A program made the position numbers and the translations under genes. From Paenibacillaceae bacterium (GTDB lineage Bacteria > Bacillota > Clostridia > Lachnospirales > Lachnospiraceae): a DNA stretch of 64,000 bases. Below the pieces are notes generated by a model, which ran no database searches, was not told where the DNA came from, and saw only the letters and a program-made list of their open reading frames with translations. The DNA is taken from assembly GCA_015057715.1 (NCBI GenBank), contig SVDS01000003.1:1-64000 (forward strand), given 5' to 3'. Below, one piece after another: positions 7,777 to 15,294 of this stretch (the first letter of the stretch is position 1; every line of letters starts with the position of its first letter).

Positions 7777-7869
7777 TTGCTTTATAGCAATATAAAGGCT
7801 TTATGCGACAAGCAAATGGAGAGGAGATTACAACATAATGGCAGTAGAATACGGAACAATCGGGACTAG
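7777..7869 (+). pseudogene. Truncated cro-like XRE gene (about 13 original codons)
   Basis: A strong AGGAGGTGA (7764-7772) precedes a TTG start and the peptide LYSNIKALCDKQ, which matches the usual N-terminus of small Cro-like XRE regulators of clostridial phages. After codon 13 the frame enters the upstream region of the tail-fibre gene, loses resemblance and stops at 7869. The rest of the regulator and all early, replication, packaging and head genes expected after it are absent. I read this as the left edge of a deletion whose junction is about 7815-7820. Confidence 0.7.
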
Positions 7870-8806
7870 ACCCAGGGGCAGTTGGGATCCTGATACGAAA
7901 TATGATTTATTAAACTTAGTAAGCTACGATGGCAGTAGCTATGTAGCCCATACGGATCCGCCTAAGGGTAGTTTACCTACTGATATCAATTATTGGCAAA
8001 CGTCAGCCCAGGGAACCAGTAAGGCCACAGCAAATAGTGTCGGAACGGTAAAACCAGACGGAACAACAACGGAGGTAAGCGCTGACGGTAGTTTAAGCGC
8101 AAAGACAGCTACACAGAGCTCGCTGGGGTTGGTAAAAGGCAGTAATGGGATCAAGGTGGATACAGATGGCAGTATTGATGTAAATACGCTCTTCACACAG
8201 GCTACAGAGTTGGCTAATATCATAGCGGAGGAAGCGATTTCTTCTGTGCTTGGAAAGATATCCAAGTCCATAGCGGTGACGATGGGATTAAATGAAAATG
8301 CCCTGCTCAAGAATATGTTGACCAATATAGATGCAAATGACAATACTAAGATTAACACAGCAGCGTTTGTACATACTCTTTACGAACGGATCGGCATGGC
8401 TACGGAGCTGACAGCAGGGGAGAATTTAACGGCTGCGGCTAATGCGCTAAATAGCAATTTAACAACTGTAAGCAATAGTGTAAATAATATGTCAACTGGT
8501 CAATGTACCGCATGGAATGGTACAACATTTGAAATTAACTATGCTTATAAAATCGGAAAAATCGCAGTTATAAGTGTACAAGGAAACAATGCACAGTTGT
8601 CTACAAATAATGGTTTTGCTTTATTTACTGTGCCATGGACTCCAAGCCATAATTTAGGGCTGAATGCCATGGTTAGAAATCCGAGCACTGGGAATTACAT
8701 ACCTGCGCCATTTCAGCTAAAAACGGCAGGAATCGCAGTGGAGAACGAAAATGCAAATACTGGATATACTTGGTTTAGGGTAAATTTTGTTTATTTTACG
8801 GCATAA
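7838..8806 (+). CDS. Phage tail-fibre/receptor-binding-like protein
   Basis: 322 aa, ATG preceded by GAGGAG at 11 bp. The N-terminal 55 residues (RGSWDPDTKYDLLNLVSYDG, then SSYVAHTDPP and YW) form a small carbohydrate-binding-type module common in baseplate and fibre proteins. A repetitive low-complexity shaft follows, and the C-terminal domain (about 215-322, CTAWNGTTFEINYAYKIGK) probably forms the tip. It would bind host surface sugars. No upstream tail genes remain, so it may be an orphan. A broken duplicate of its tip module follows at once. Confidence 0.75.
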   Translation: MAVEYGTIGTRPRGSWDPDTKYDLLNLVSYDGSSYVAHTDPPKGSLPTDINYWQTSAQGTSKATANSVGTVKPDGTTTEVSADGSLSAKTATQSSLGLVKGSNGIKVDTDGSIDVNTLFTQATELANIIAEEAISSVLGKISKSIAVTMGLNENALLKNMLTNIDANDNTKINTAAFVHTLYERIGMATELTAGENLTAAANALNSNLTTVSNSVNNMSTGQCTAWNGTTFEINYAYKIGKIAVISVQGNNAQLSTNNGFALFTVPWTPSHNLGLNAMVRNPSTGNYIPAPFQLKTAGIAVENENANTGYTWFRVNFVYFTA

Positions 8807-8807
8807 A

Positions 8808-9041
8808 TAATCATTTAACATCATTAATCGGTAATGTAAACAATATATCTAGTGGTCAATGCACTGCATGGAATGACACGGTATTGAATCTAATCATGTT
8901 TATAAAATTGGTAAAATAGCAATTGCAACCGTTCAGGGAACAAATTCTCACATATCCAGCACACAAACCTCTATATTTACATTGCCATGGTTACCAAGCA
9001 ATAACTTACTTATAAATGGCATACAACCAATGGAGATCTAA
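8808..9041 (+). pseudogene. Broken second copy of the tail-fibre tip module
   Basis: Directly after the fibre gene the sequence encodes a diverged copy of its C-terminal module: NNISSGQCTAWND, then after a one-base frameshift near 8883 VYKIGKIAIATVQG and FTLPWLPSNNLL, ending at a stop at 9039-9041. There is no start codon or ribosome binding site. The missing T in GTATTTGAA-like sequence explains the shift. It is probably the remnant of an alternative fibre end left by recombination. Confidence 0.75.
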
Positions 9042-9086
9042 ATATAACACGGCTCCTATCACACAATATTTTTACCGCCATTATCC

Positions 9087-10184
9087 CTATATCAATTTAT
9101 TTAATAATGGTAGTTTTTTCATAACAAGTGTAATTGATGAACAAATTAAAAGAATACATGACACCCAAATAAGACACGCTAAAATACTAGGTAGGTGCAA
9201 TACTGTTTTAAGAATATCAAGGATTGAGCGTGTTTGTTCTCTGACTATATTTTCAATTAGCATAACTCCTAACGTTGTGTTTCCTACTATAATTATTAGT
9301 TTATTCAGGCACATCGGCACACATAAACTTTCAAAACAATATTTTATTAAATAGAATATTGTTATACTTGGTATCAAAATCAGTGAATTATAAAAGGTTT
9401 GCATCGTTTGTTCTTGCAGAACCCCCGTAATATTGGCTTGGTACTGCGTCATTAAACAGCTAACTATTATACTGATAATACTAAAAAAGATAAGTAGAAA
9501 TGCATTTTTTTTATTATAATACTCAGAACTAATGCGATTTTCAATAAAGTAGCCTACAAGTGGATAGACAATATATCCATTTGTTGCTATTAGGGGTGAA
9601 AAATCAGGAACGAAATAATTTTTACCATTCCAAATCAAAAATTGGGTAATAGGTAATAACCCCAGAAATATAATATTGAGTGACATTAAATACACGTATT
9701 CTTTGTTGCTAGTATTAACAGCGATTTTTCTTAAAAATGGCATCATAAGTATTAGTGCTGCAAATGAATATAAATACCAATAAGTGCCTGCCATACTAGT
9801 TGTAGTAACTGCTTTTATAAAAATTAAAATCGAAAAGGTGTATTTATGATCAAGGATAATTCTATACGCAAACTGTAAAAAAGAAAATAAAAGTATAATG
9901 ACCCAAAATCTCAATTCTCTTTTTTTTAATACTTTTGTCAATGGCTCCTCTTTTGCAAGCAATAAACTTCCAGAAATCATCCAAAATATGGGGACTGCTG
10001 TTTTACATAAGATAGATAGAGACATATAATGCCAATAGAGAGGAGAACTTTGCCTAATAGTAAAGAGGGAAAACCCTTCACTACCAGTGTGGTTAAATAT
10101 GATAAAAAAGATTGCTATAATACGAAGCGCTTCTAAATAAACCTTTTTAGCAACAGGATTTTCAGTTAATTGTTTATCGTTCAT
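9087..10184 (-). CDS. Acyltransferase 3 family membrane protein (O-acetyltransferase-like)
   Basis: 365 aa with AGGGGGG upstream of the ATG. The N-terminal motif YLEALRIIAIFFIIFNHTG is typical of acyltransferase family 3 (OafA/WecH-like); the conserved His is in FNHTG. About ten membrane helices are evident. Such enzymes acetylate cell-surface polysaccharides. In phages they often sit by tail-fibre genes and change the host receptor (serotype conversion). It is on the strand opposite to its neighbours and more AT-rich than the chromosome, consistent with a later acquired moron gene. The acceptor sugar is unknown. Confidence 0.85.
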   Translation of the reverse strand: MNDKQLTENPVAKKVYLEALRIIAIFFIIFNHTGSEGFSLFTIRQSSPLYWHYMSLSILCKTAVPIFWMISGSLLLAKEEPLTKVLKKRELRFWVIILLFSFLQFAYRIILDHKYTFSILIFIKAVTTTSMAGTYWYLYSFAALILMMPFLRKIAVNTSNKEYVYLMSLNIIFLGLLPITQFLIWNGKNYFVPDFSPLIATNGYIVYPLVGYFIENRISSEYYNKKNAFLLIFFSIISIIVSCLMTQYQANITGVLQEQTMQTFYNSLILIPSITIFYLIKYCFESLCVPMCLNKLIIIVGNTTLGVMLIENIVREQTRSILDILKTVLHLPSILACLIWVSCILLICSSITLVMKKLPLLNKLI

Positions 10185-10527
10185 TTAATAGAGACCCCCC
10201 TAAAAATATTATATGTACAGATTAGTGTTTGTATAATAAAATGTCAACTATAAAATGATTCAGCGGGAAATAATCTCTATATTTTTCTAATTAAATAAGC
10301 AAGTTAATCTCACATGGAGTCGTAAGATTCTTATTCTATATACGAAGAAAGGAGTCGATTTATAGATACAATGATTAAAATAGATGGAACTATTACAAAT
10401 TTTATATTGATTAACCTCTGGGAATATGGTGCGCCCTTTGAGATTATTAGCTATTACGGTAAATCCAACTAAATTGCTATTTAGCGTAGAATCGGAACTG
10501 TCCGTGAAACAGCAGAAAGGAATCAAA
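10185..10527 (+). other. Stretch with no convincing gene; possible ORF remnant
   Basis: It holds the divergent upstream regions of the acyltransferase and of the gene at 10528. An ORF from 10371 to 10472 (33 codons, MIKIDGTITNFILINL start) has AGGAG about 17 bp upstream, too far for a good start. It may be the decayed N-terminal part of a tail-region gene. Nothing else is supported. Confidence 0.35.
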
Positions 10528-10827
10528 ATGGCCTTACAGCTTTTTTCAGAATGGCTTTTGAAAGAAAGAATTGCAGAATTAAGTGAGAAAGAAAAGTTAA
10601 ATGATATTGAGGAAATATGGCTCGATCAGTGTCAAAAGGAATTAGCGGTTATTTGGAAAATAAAGATTGAAGTTATAGATATGACCGGAACACTGGAAGA
10701 AGCAAAAGAAAGGTTTGAAGGCCAGTCATTAATTATGATGGATCCGGTTGAATTAAAGCTTTTACAAACTAAAGCAAGAAAATATGATATGGGGTTAATT
10801 GCTGGTGAAGAAAGATATTACCTGTAA
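10528..10827 (+). CDS. Hypothetical phage tail/lysis-region protein
   Basis: 99 aa from the ATG at 10528, preceded by AAAGGA at 6 bp; an upstream in-frame ATG at 10426 has no ribosome binding site. The protein is charged and largely helical (WLLKERIAELSEKEKL), with no signal peptide or known motif. It lies upstream of another unknown gene, xkdX and holin, the usual place for short tail-assembly or fibre-associated proteins. Function is not recognised. Confidence 0.6.
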   Translation: MALQLFSEWLLKERIAELSEKEKLNDIEEIWLDQCQKELAVIWKIKIEVIDMTGTLEEAKERFEGQSLIMMDPVELKLLQTKARKYDMGLIAGEERYYL

Positions 10828-10893
10828 ACTAATAATCTGGAGCTGAAAGGCTCTTATTTTTATGCCTGAGAATAGGCAGAAAGGAATTATTTT

Positions 10894-11316
10894 ATGAATA
10901 TAGAAAAAATAAAGTTTGGGGATCAGCCTTTTTATCTGGTCCCTGACGGGGTAAAACTGGGAGAAGCTGGGGGTACAATTACCTTCCAGAAAGGAACGGA
11001 TTCCTTTGATCAAATTAAGGCGATTCTAAAAGCGAACCATGAAATCACGCAGATTAATTTATCCGATAAACAGGACTGGTCACGTAACGATTTGGTCTAT
11101 GCGGGAAGGCTGGCAGAGCAATCTGATTATGTGATCGGTAAGGATGAGGACGGAGTAACGGATATCAAAGAGGATGTAATGATTGCCTATTTTAAAACTC
11201 CTGATCTGAATGATCGGGTAGCAGCTCTGGAAGCGGAGAATGCCAATATTAAGAAAGATAATGAATCCTTAAAAGCAACCGTAGACACGCTGGTTTTATC
11301 AAATTTGGAGGTGTAA
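10894..11316 (+). CDS. Phage tail-region protein with C-terminal coiled coil
   Basis: 140 aa with AAAGGA upstream. The N-terminal part (residues 1-105) has a compact fold of unknown type (VPDGVKLGEAGGTITF). The C-terminus (about 107-140, DRVAALEAENANIKKDNESL) is a leucine-heptad coiled coil, suggesting a multimer. Similar short proteins precede xkdX in Gram-positive phages, so a tail-tip role is likely by position. The stop codon is just before the xkdX start. Confidence 0.7.
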   Translation: MNIEKIKFGDQPFYLVPDGVKLGEAGGTITFQKGTDSFDQIKAILKANHEITQINLSDKQDWSRNDLVYAGRLAEQSDYVIGKDEDGVTDIKEDVMIAYFKTPDLNDRVAALEAENANIKKDNESLKATVDTLVLSNLEV

Positions 11317-11318
11317 GC

Positions 11319-11462
11319 ATGTTTGATACATTAATGAGACTATACGCAGGCGGGAAAGGACCTCTTACGGTTGCTATGCTGGCCAATGCGGTTATAAAGG
11401 GTTGGATCACTGATGTAGAGAAACAAGAGGTCATGGCAACTAAAGAATATGAGAAAGAGTGA
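11319..11462 (+). CDS. XkdX family phage protein
   Basis: 47 aa with GGAGG six bases before the ATG. The sequence MFDTLMRLYA and the ending around VIKGWITDVEKQEVM have the layout of the XkdX family, tiny proteins always found between tail-fibre genes and holin in clostridial and Bacillus phages. Their function is unknown. It overlaps the region of the holin start, so the genes are co-translated or nearly so. Confidence 0.75.
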   Translation: MFDTLMRLYAGGKGPLTVAMLANAVIKGWITDVEKQEVMATKEYEKE

Positions 11463-11467
11463 GGATA

Positions 11468-11902
11468 ATGAAAATGGATAGAATTACAGAACTGCTTGCC
11501 CTGGCATGGGGAAGCCCGATTATTAAACTGGTTATTTTAGCAGTAGTAATGGATACCTGCTTCGGCTGCATCAGAGCGATTAAGGAGCATGAGTTTAACA
11601 GCTGTTTCGGCATTGACGGTGCGATACGGAAGATCTCCATGGTAGCTTCCTTGGCGTTTCTACTGATACTTGATCGAATTGTACATCTAAACCTGATCGG
11701 CTTCATTCCGGAAGCGATCCGGTCATATTTGCCGGTTAATGCCATTGGAGTGGCGGAGTTCTTCGGACTTCTGTACATAGCGTATGAGCTTGTGAGTATT
11801 CTTAAAAACATGACTCTGTGCGGTCTGCCGGTTAAGCGGTTGTGGGAGACTGTGAAGAAATTTCTTACACAGTACACGGACGAGCTGCCGGATAACACTT
11901 AA
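11468..11902 (+). CDS. Phage holin, TcdE/phi-29-like holin 4 family
   Basis: 144 aa from the ATG at 11468, with GTGAGG just upstream; the ATG at 11474 is an alternative. Three to four hydrophobic segments are present. The sequence IKEHEFNSCFGIDGAIRK and the ending ILKNMTLCGLPV are characteristic of the phage_holin_4_1/TcdE family. The protein would form the membrane lesion that releases the amidase encoded 89 bp downstream. It appears intact. Confidence 0.88.
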   Translation: MKMDRITELLALAWGSPIIKLVILAVVMDTCFGCIRAIKEHEFNSCFGIDGAIRKISMVASLAFLLILDRIVHLNLIGFIPEAIRSYLPVNAIGVAEFFGLLYIAYELVSILKNMTLCGLPVKRLWETVKKFLTQYTDELPDNT

Positions 11903-11944
11903 TCTGTTGCGACCGTCGCAACGGTTGTAATGTCACAACTTTAC

Positions 11945-11972
11945 GGACCTGGGATTATCCTGGGTCCTTTTT
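11945..11972 (+). terminator. Terminator between holin and amidase
   Basis: GGACCTGGG pairs with CCTGGGTCC (9 bp with two G-U pairs, loop ATTAT), followed by TTTTT. It lies between two lysis genes, so it may partly reduce amidase expression. A second small hairpin (GTTGCG/CGCAAC) lies just upstream. Confidence 0.6.
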
Positions 11973-11990
11973 CGATTGGAGGAAAATAAT

Positions 11991-12755
11991 ATGCAGATCA
12001 ATAAATTGCTTACACCATATAACTACAGTAACGGAGAACTAAGTCGTATTAAGTATATCGTCATTCATTATGTGGGAGCGCTGGGAGGCGCAGAGGCTAA
12101 CTGTAAATACTATGCCTCACAGTATGTTGGCGCCAGCGCCCACTACTACTCAGGATTTGGCGGTGAGACCTGGCAGTCTGTAGAGGATAAAAATATCGCC
12201 TGGCACTGCGGAGCCAAGTCCTATATACACCCGGAATGTCGCAACAGTAACAGCATTGGTGTTGAGCTGTGTGTTAGAAACAAAGGCAGTCAGTCTGACA
12301 CAAGCCGAGATTGGTACTTTGAGGATGCCACAGTGCAGGCAGCCATTGAATTAACCAAAGAACTTATGGCGAAATATAACATTCCTGCAGATCATGTGAT
12401 CCGGCACTATGACGTGACCGGGAAGATCTGTCCGAACCCTTACGTCTATAATCATACACAGCACACATGGGAGGATTTTAAGGCAGCACTGGCGGTTCCA
12501 GCAGAATATACTGTAGGCTGGAATCATGATGATAATGGCTGGTGGTATGCAGATACGAAAACCACTTACCATAAATCTTGTTGGCAGATAATCAATGGCC
12601 ATAAATACCGGTTTAACCCAGATGGTTACGCTCTTACCGGTTGGCAGGAGATTGACGGTAAGTGGTATTACTTCGAGCCTAGAGCTGGGCATGATCTGGA
12701 GTGTGCAATGTATGTAACTGATCAGGAGGGAGTGCAGCACATTGGAGAGTTCTGA
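11991..12755 (+). CDS. N-acetylmuramoyl-L-alanine amidase (endolysin) with cell-wall-binding repeats
   Basis: 254 aa from the ATG at 11991, 8 bp after GGAGG. An Amidase_2 domain (residues 1-165) shows zinc ligands His in YIVIHYVG and His/Cys in RHYDVTGKICPNP. The C-terminal part (about 170-240) holds aromatic repeats of choline-binding type (GWWYADTK, then HKYRFNPDGYALTGWQ and GKWYYF) that bind wall polymers. It cleaves the bond between muramic acid and L-alanine of the stem peptide. There is no signal peptide, so export depends on the upstream holin, as for a phage endolysin. Confidence 0.92.
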   Translation: MQINKLLTPYNYSNGELSRIKYIVIHYVGALGGAEANCKYYASQYVGASAHYYSGFGGETWQSVEDKNIAWHCGAKSYIHPECRNSNSIGVELCVRNKGSQSDTSRDWYFEDATVQAAIELTKELMAKYNIPADHVIRHYDVTGKICPNPYVYNHTQHTWEDFKAALAVPAEYTVGWNHDDNGWWYADTKTTYHKSCWQIINGHKYRFNPDGYALTGWQEIDGKWYYFEPRAGHDLECAMYVTDQEGVQHIGEF

Positions 12756-12899
12756 GATTAGTAAAATAGTGCTAAATTTGTTTGGCAAGGTTGCCGATTG
12801 TCCAGGTTGATATAAGATGATAATATAAATGCATTCTAAAACATAAATCAAGTGCTGAAATCCCAGAATAATATAATCGATTATAATTAAAAATTTATT

Positions 12900-12933
12900 A
12901 GTCATTTGTTAAATTCAAATGGCTTTCTTTTCT
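12900..12933 (+). terminator. Terminator after the lysis cassette
   Basis: AGTCATTTG pairs with CAAATGGCT (one G-U), loop TTAAATT, followed by a TTCTTTTCT tail. It separates the amidase from the secreted LamG protein. Confidence 0.55.
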
Positions 12934-13001
12934 GCACATTATTTATTGGTTTAGATTGATTATAACTAAAAATACAAAAGATAAATTTCGGAGGTATATG
13001 T

Positions 13002-14480
13002 ATGAGTAAGAGAACGGTACAAAGATTGGCAATGAGTATTTGCTTTATTCTTTGTGTAATGACTTGTGGGCATATCACTGTTTTTGCTGATGAAGTAAAA
13101 CCTGTACATGAGTATAATTTCGATAGTGATAAAGATGGGATTGTCTATGATTCAATCAAAGAAGGAGCAATGAACAGTAGTATTAAGAGTGATTATTTTA
13201 TTCCTGGCTATAACGGAGAGGGAAAGGCAAGGCATTTTGATAAGGACAATAAGGAATCTATAGGATTTCCAGGAAGTGTTATTCCAAGAGGTGATAAATC
13301 AATAAGATTTAAATTTAGAAAAGAGGCCTCATCAATTACAACAACTACTTATGACATCATCATGTCTACACACGCCTATAATTCTCGACCATTTTATATA
13401 AGTATTGTTGGAAATAATAGTAGTATTGAAGCAGGGTGTATTAATATTAATATTAATGGTAGTGGTGGACTTAAATCGCCTACAAGTATTTGTGATGGAA
13501 CGTGGCATGATATTTTATTTATTTGGAGTGAAAGTTCAAATTCAATGAAATTATATGTAGATGATATGACAGCACCAGTTGATACTTTTACCTTTAAAAC
13601 AAGAATAGATTTTGCTGCGTCAGGGTTTTATATAGGAGGATGTTATGATTGGTCGTATGGTACAGAACTATTTACAGGAGATTTAGATAATATTCAAATC
13701 TACAATAAAGCAATAATACCAGAGACCTCAATTCCTGTTATATCATCTAATTTAGAAGCATTAGGTGGTGATTCCAAAATAGATTTAACCTGGGACGCAG
13801 TAGATAAAGCTACAAGCTACATCGTAAAGCGCTCCACGACTGCAGGTGGCCCATATGAAACAATATCAACCGATGTAGCAGGTACTACCTGTACCGATAC
13901 TAATGTTACTAATGGAACTACATACTATTATATTGTAACTGCAATCGTTGATGGCAGAGAAAGTGGTAATTCTAATGAAGCCTCGGCTATTCCAGAGGCA
14001 TCTCAAACACCTCCTACAACTGAAGCTAAATTAAAAGTGGTATTAGAGGTTGCCGAATCACTCCGATTAAGTGTAGATGATGATATAAATGTAAATACAC
14101 AAATGTCCTGGACTTCTTCAGAACCAACTGTTGCCACAGTAAATGAAAAAGGAATTGTGACAGCTCTAGCACCCGGTAACACAGTCATAACAGTTAAAAG
14201 TGCGGACGGATCCTATACAGATTATATAAATGTATTAGTTGTAGAGAACGCAGACGATTACAGGCTTGCAATTGATTTAAAAATTGGAGAGACAGCCAGA
14301 TTGACAGCAGATGATTTTACTAACACAGCAAATATCACATGGGCTCCTATGGATTCATCAATTGCCAATGTAACTACAAAAGGAAAAGTCACTGCACTGA
14401 GCAAAGGATTGGTTTTAATCAGTGCAAAGGATGCAGACGGAAATATCATTGGCCGTGTATATGTAAGAGTAAGAGAATAG
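13002..14480 (+). CDS. Secreted LamG/Fn3/Big2 multidomain protein carried by the prophage
   Basis: 492 aa with CGGAGG 9 bp before the ATG. A signal peptide covers residues 1-29, ending before DEVKP. Next come a LamG/concanavalin-like domain (about 35-240, with FSGD/LDNIQIYNKAI-type end), a fibronectin type III domain (about 243-330, TTYYYIVTAIVDG) and two bacterial Ig-like Big2 domains (about 340-410 and 415-492, ATVNEKGIVTAL and ANVTTKGKVTAL). There is no sortase motif. The layout fits a surface or polysaccharide-binding adhesin. It follows the lysis genes and has its own upstream terminator and start region, so it is probably a lysogenic-conversion gene. Ligand unknown. Confidence 0.82.
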   Translation: MSKRTVQRLAMSICFILCVMTCGHITVFADEVKPVHEYNFDSDKDGIVYDSIKEGAMNSSIKSDYFIPGYNGEGKARHFDKDNKESIGFPGSVIPRGDKSIRFKFRKEASSITTTTYDIIMSTHAYNSRPFYISIVGNNSSIEAGCINININGSGGLKSPTSICDGTWHDILFIWSESSNSMKLYVDDMTAPVDTFTFKTRIDFAASGFYIGGCYDWSYGTELFTGDLDNIQIYNKAIIPETSIPVISSNLEALGGDSKIDLTWDAVDKATSYIVKRSTTAGGPYETISTDVAGTTCTDTNVTNGTTYYYIVTAIVDGRESGNSNEASAIPEASQTPPTTEAKLKVVLEVAESLRLSVDDDINVNTQMSWTSSEPTVATVNEKGIVTALAPGNTVITVKSADGSYTDYINVLVVENADDYRLAIDLKIGETARLTADDFTNTANITWAPMDSSIANVTTKGKVTALSKGLVLISAKDADGNIIGRVYVRVRE

Positions 14481-14490
14481 TTTGATTAAA

Positions 14491-14518
14491 GGCGGGTTTC
14501 CGGAATTCCGGACCCGCC
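14491..14518. terminator. Bidirectional terminator between convergent genes
   Basis: GGCGGGT pairs with ACCCGCC around the palindrome TTCCGGAATTCCGG, lying between the LamG-protein gene and the minus-strand Cys-rich gene. Short A/T flanks on both sides make it usable in either direction. Confidence 0.65.
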
Positions 14519-14523
14519 TTACA

Positions 14524-14703
14524 TTATCGTTTTTTATAATATTGTTCATACCAGCGTGGCTGCCTAAAATACTGGGGGATACTTTCTGTACTGGGCATTC
14601 TATAAAATCCGCAACAGCTATTATCAGAATTACATTCCTGCTCCACTGGATCAAAGTGGGGACACTTATTTAAAACTGGCTCAAGTTCACATTTCGCTTT
14701 CAT
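14524..14703 (-). CDS. Small Cys-rich protein behind an SOS-type promoter
   Basis: 59 aa from the ATG at 14703, with AGGAGGTG (14711-14718) at ideal spacing; an in-frame TTG at 14709 is too close to that site. Five Cys are present (about residues 5, 14, 24, 30 and 31), with a core CPHFDPVEQECNSDNSCC that could bind metal. There is no membrane helix or signal. A consensus promoter with a LexA box in its spacer lies directly upstream. I do not recognise the family. It could act on SOS induction of the element, but that rests on the promoter alone. Confidence 0.65.
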   Translation of the reverse strand: MKAKCELEPVLNKCPHFDPVEQECNSDNSCCGFYRMPSTESIPQYFRQPRWYEQYYKKR

Positions 14704-14725
14704 TTGCAATCACCTCCTGGAAATG

Positions 14726-14754
14726 ATTATAGGAACGCTTGTTCGAACGGTCAA
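14726..14754 (-). promoter_or_regulatory. SOS-controlled promoter with LexA/DinR box, leftward
   Basis: On the minus strand TTGACC (14749-14754), a 17-bp spacer and TATAAT (14726-14731). The spacer contains CGAACAAGCGTTCC (14732-14745), which fits the Gram-positive LexA consensus CGAACRNRYGTTYC at every position. It drives the Cys-rich gene, whose ribosome binding site starts near the predicted transcript start. Confidence 0.8.
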
Positions 14755-14838
14755 GTATTTCCATATAATACCGAGTTAAAGAAATCTATTGTTATGTCAA
14801 ATTTGTGTAATAATTTGTAGAATATTTGTCAACAAAAC

Positions 14839-14867
14839 TTGAGAAAACAAACATGTGTTCGTATAAT
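14839..14867 (+). promoter_or_regulatory. SOS-controlled promoter with LexA/DinR box, rightward
   Basis: TTGAGA (14839-14844), a 17-bp spacer and TATAAT (14862-14867). The spacer holds, on the minus strand, CGAACACATGTTTG (14848-14861), matching the LexA consensus at 13 of 14 positions. It is divergent from the promoter at 14726-14754. Confidence 0.75.
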
Positions 14868-14950
14868 TGATAAAGGATTCTTACAAAATATTATACTTAA
14901 AATTAAATTGTATTATTTCACATAATGAATATCGAGGAGGGCGTAAGCAT

Positions 14951-15205
14951 TTGTATGAGAAAGGGTTAGTGAATATAGATGGTGAAAGGATTGTTGTAAT
15001 GGGTAGCATAAAGTATTCAGGAGCAAACAGAGAAAATGTAGTAGAGACAAGAAGTAAAAAAGAAACTAAAATGTTTAATCAGGTCAAAAGAATGTTTGAT
15101 TTGCCAGATGTAATTTTTGAGAAAATTGCCAAAGCATTAAAAGAAAAGGAAGGGGTAAAAATAGAAAATGTTCTGGACCAGATACATAAAGAGAGGGAGT
15201 CGTGA
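14951..15205 (+). CDS. Unknown small protein behind an SOS-type promoter
   Basis: 84 aa from a TTG at 14951, ten bases after GAGGAGGG. The longer reading from ATG 14867 is unlikely because that codon overlaps the -10 box. The N-terminal third contains VNIDGERIVVMG; the C-terminal half (about 40-84) is helical and charged (FEKIAKALKEKEGVKI). No membrane segment or known motif was recognised. It could be a DNA-damage-induced regulator of the element. A terminator overlaps its stop codon. It lies next to the right att site. Confidence 0.55.
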   Translation: MYEKGLVNIDGERIVVMGSIKYSGANRENVVETRSKKETKMFNQVKRMFDLPDVIFEKIAKALKEKEGVKIENVLDQIHKERES

Positions 15206-15220
15206 GCTCTCTCTTTTTTT
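15190..15220 (+). terminator. Terminator at the right end of the element
   Basis: AGAGAG and CTCTCT arms with further pairing around the loop TCGTGA, followed by seven T residues. Confidence 0.7.
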
Positions 15221-15230
15221 ATAAGTAAAA

Positions 15231-15268
15231 CATTTCGTGTTGCATAGTTATGAAAAAATGCAACACGA
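15231..15268. promoter_or_regulatory. Putative integrase arm-type sites, right end (inverted repeat)
   Basis: CATTTCGTGTTGCAT (15231-15245) repeats the left-end sequence 5456-5470 exactly. Its 11-bp core is inverted at 15258-15268 (ATGCAACACGA), making a dyad near the right att repeat. Confidence 0.5.
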
Positions 15269-15294
15269 GAAGAAAAATAATGATATTTAGCGAA

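Noticed and set aside
14867-14950. Longer start (ATG 14867) for the 84-aa gene
   Set aside because: The codon overlaps the -10 box, so it would lie upstream of the transcript start; a GAGGAGGG site supports TTG 14951.
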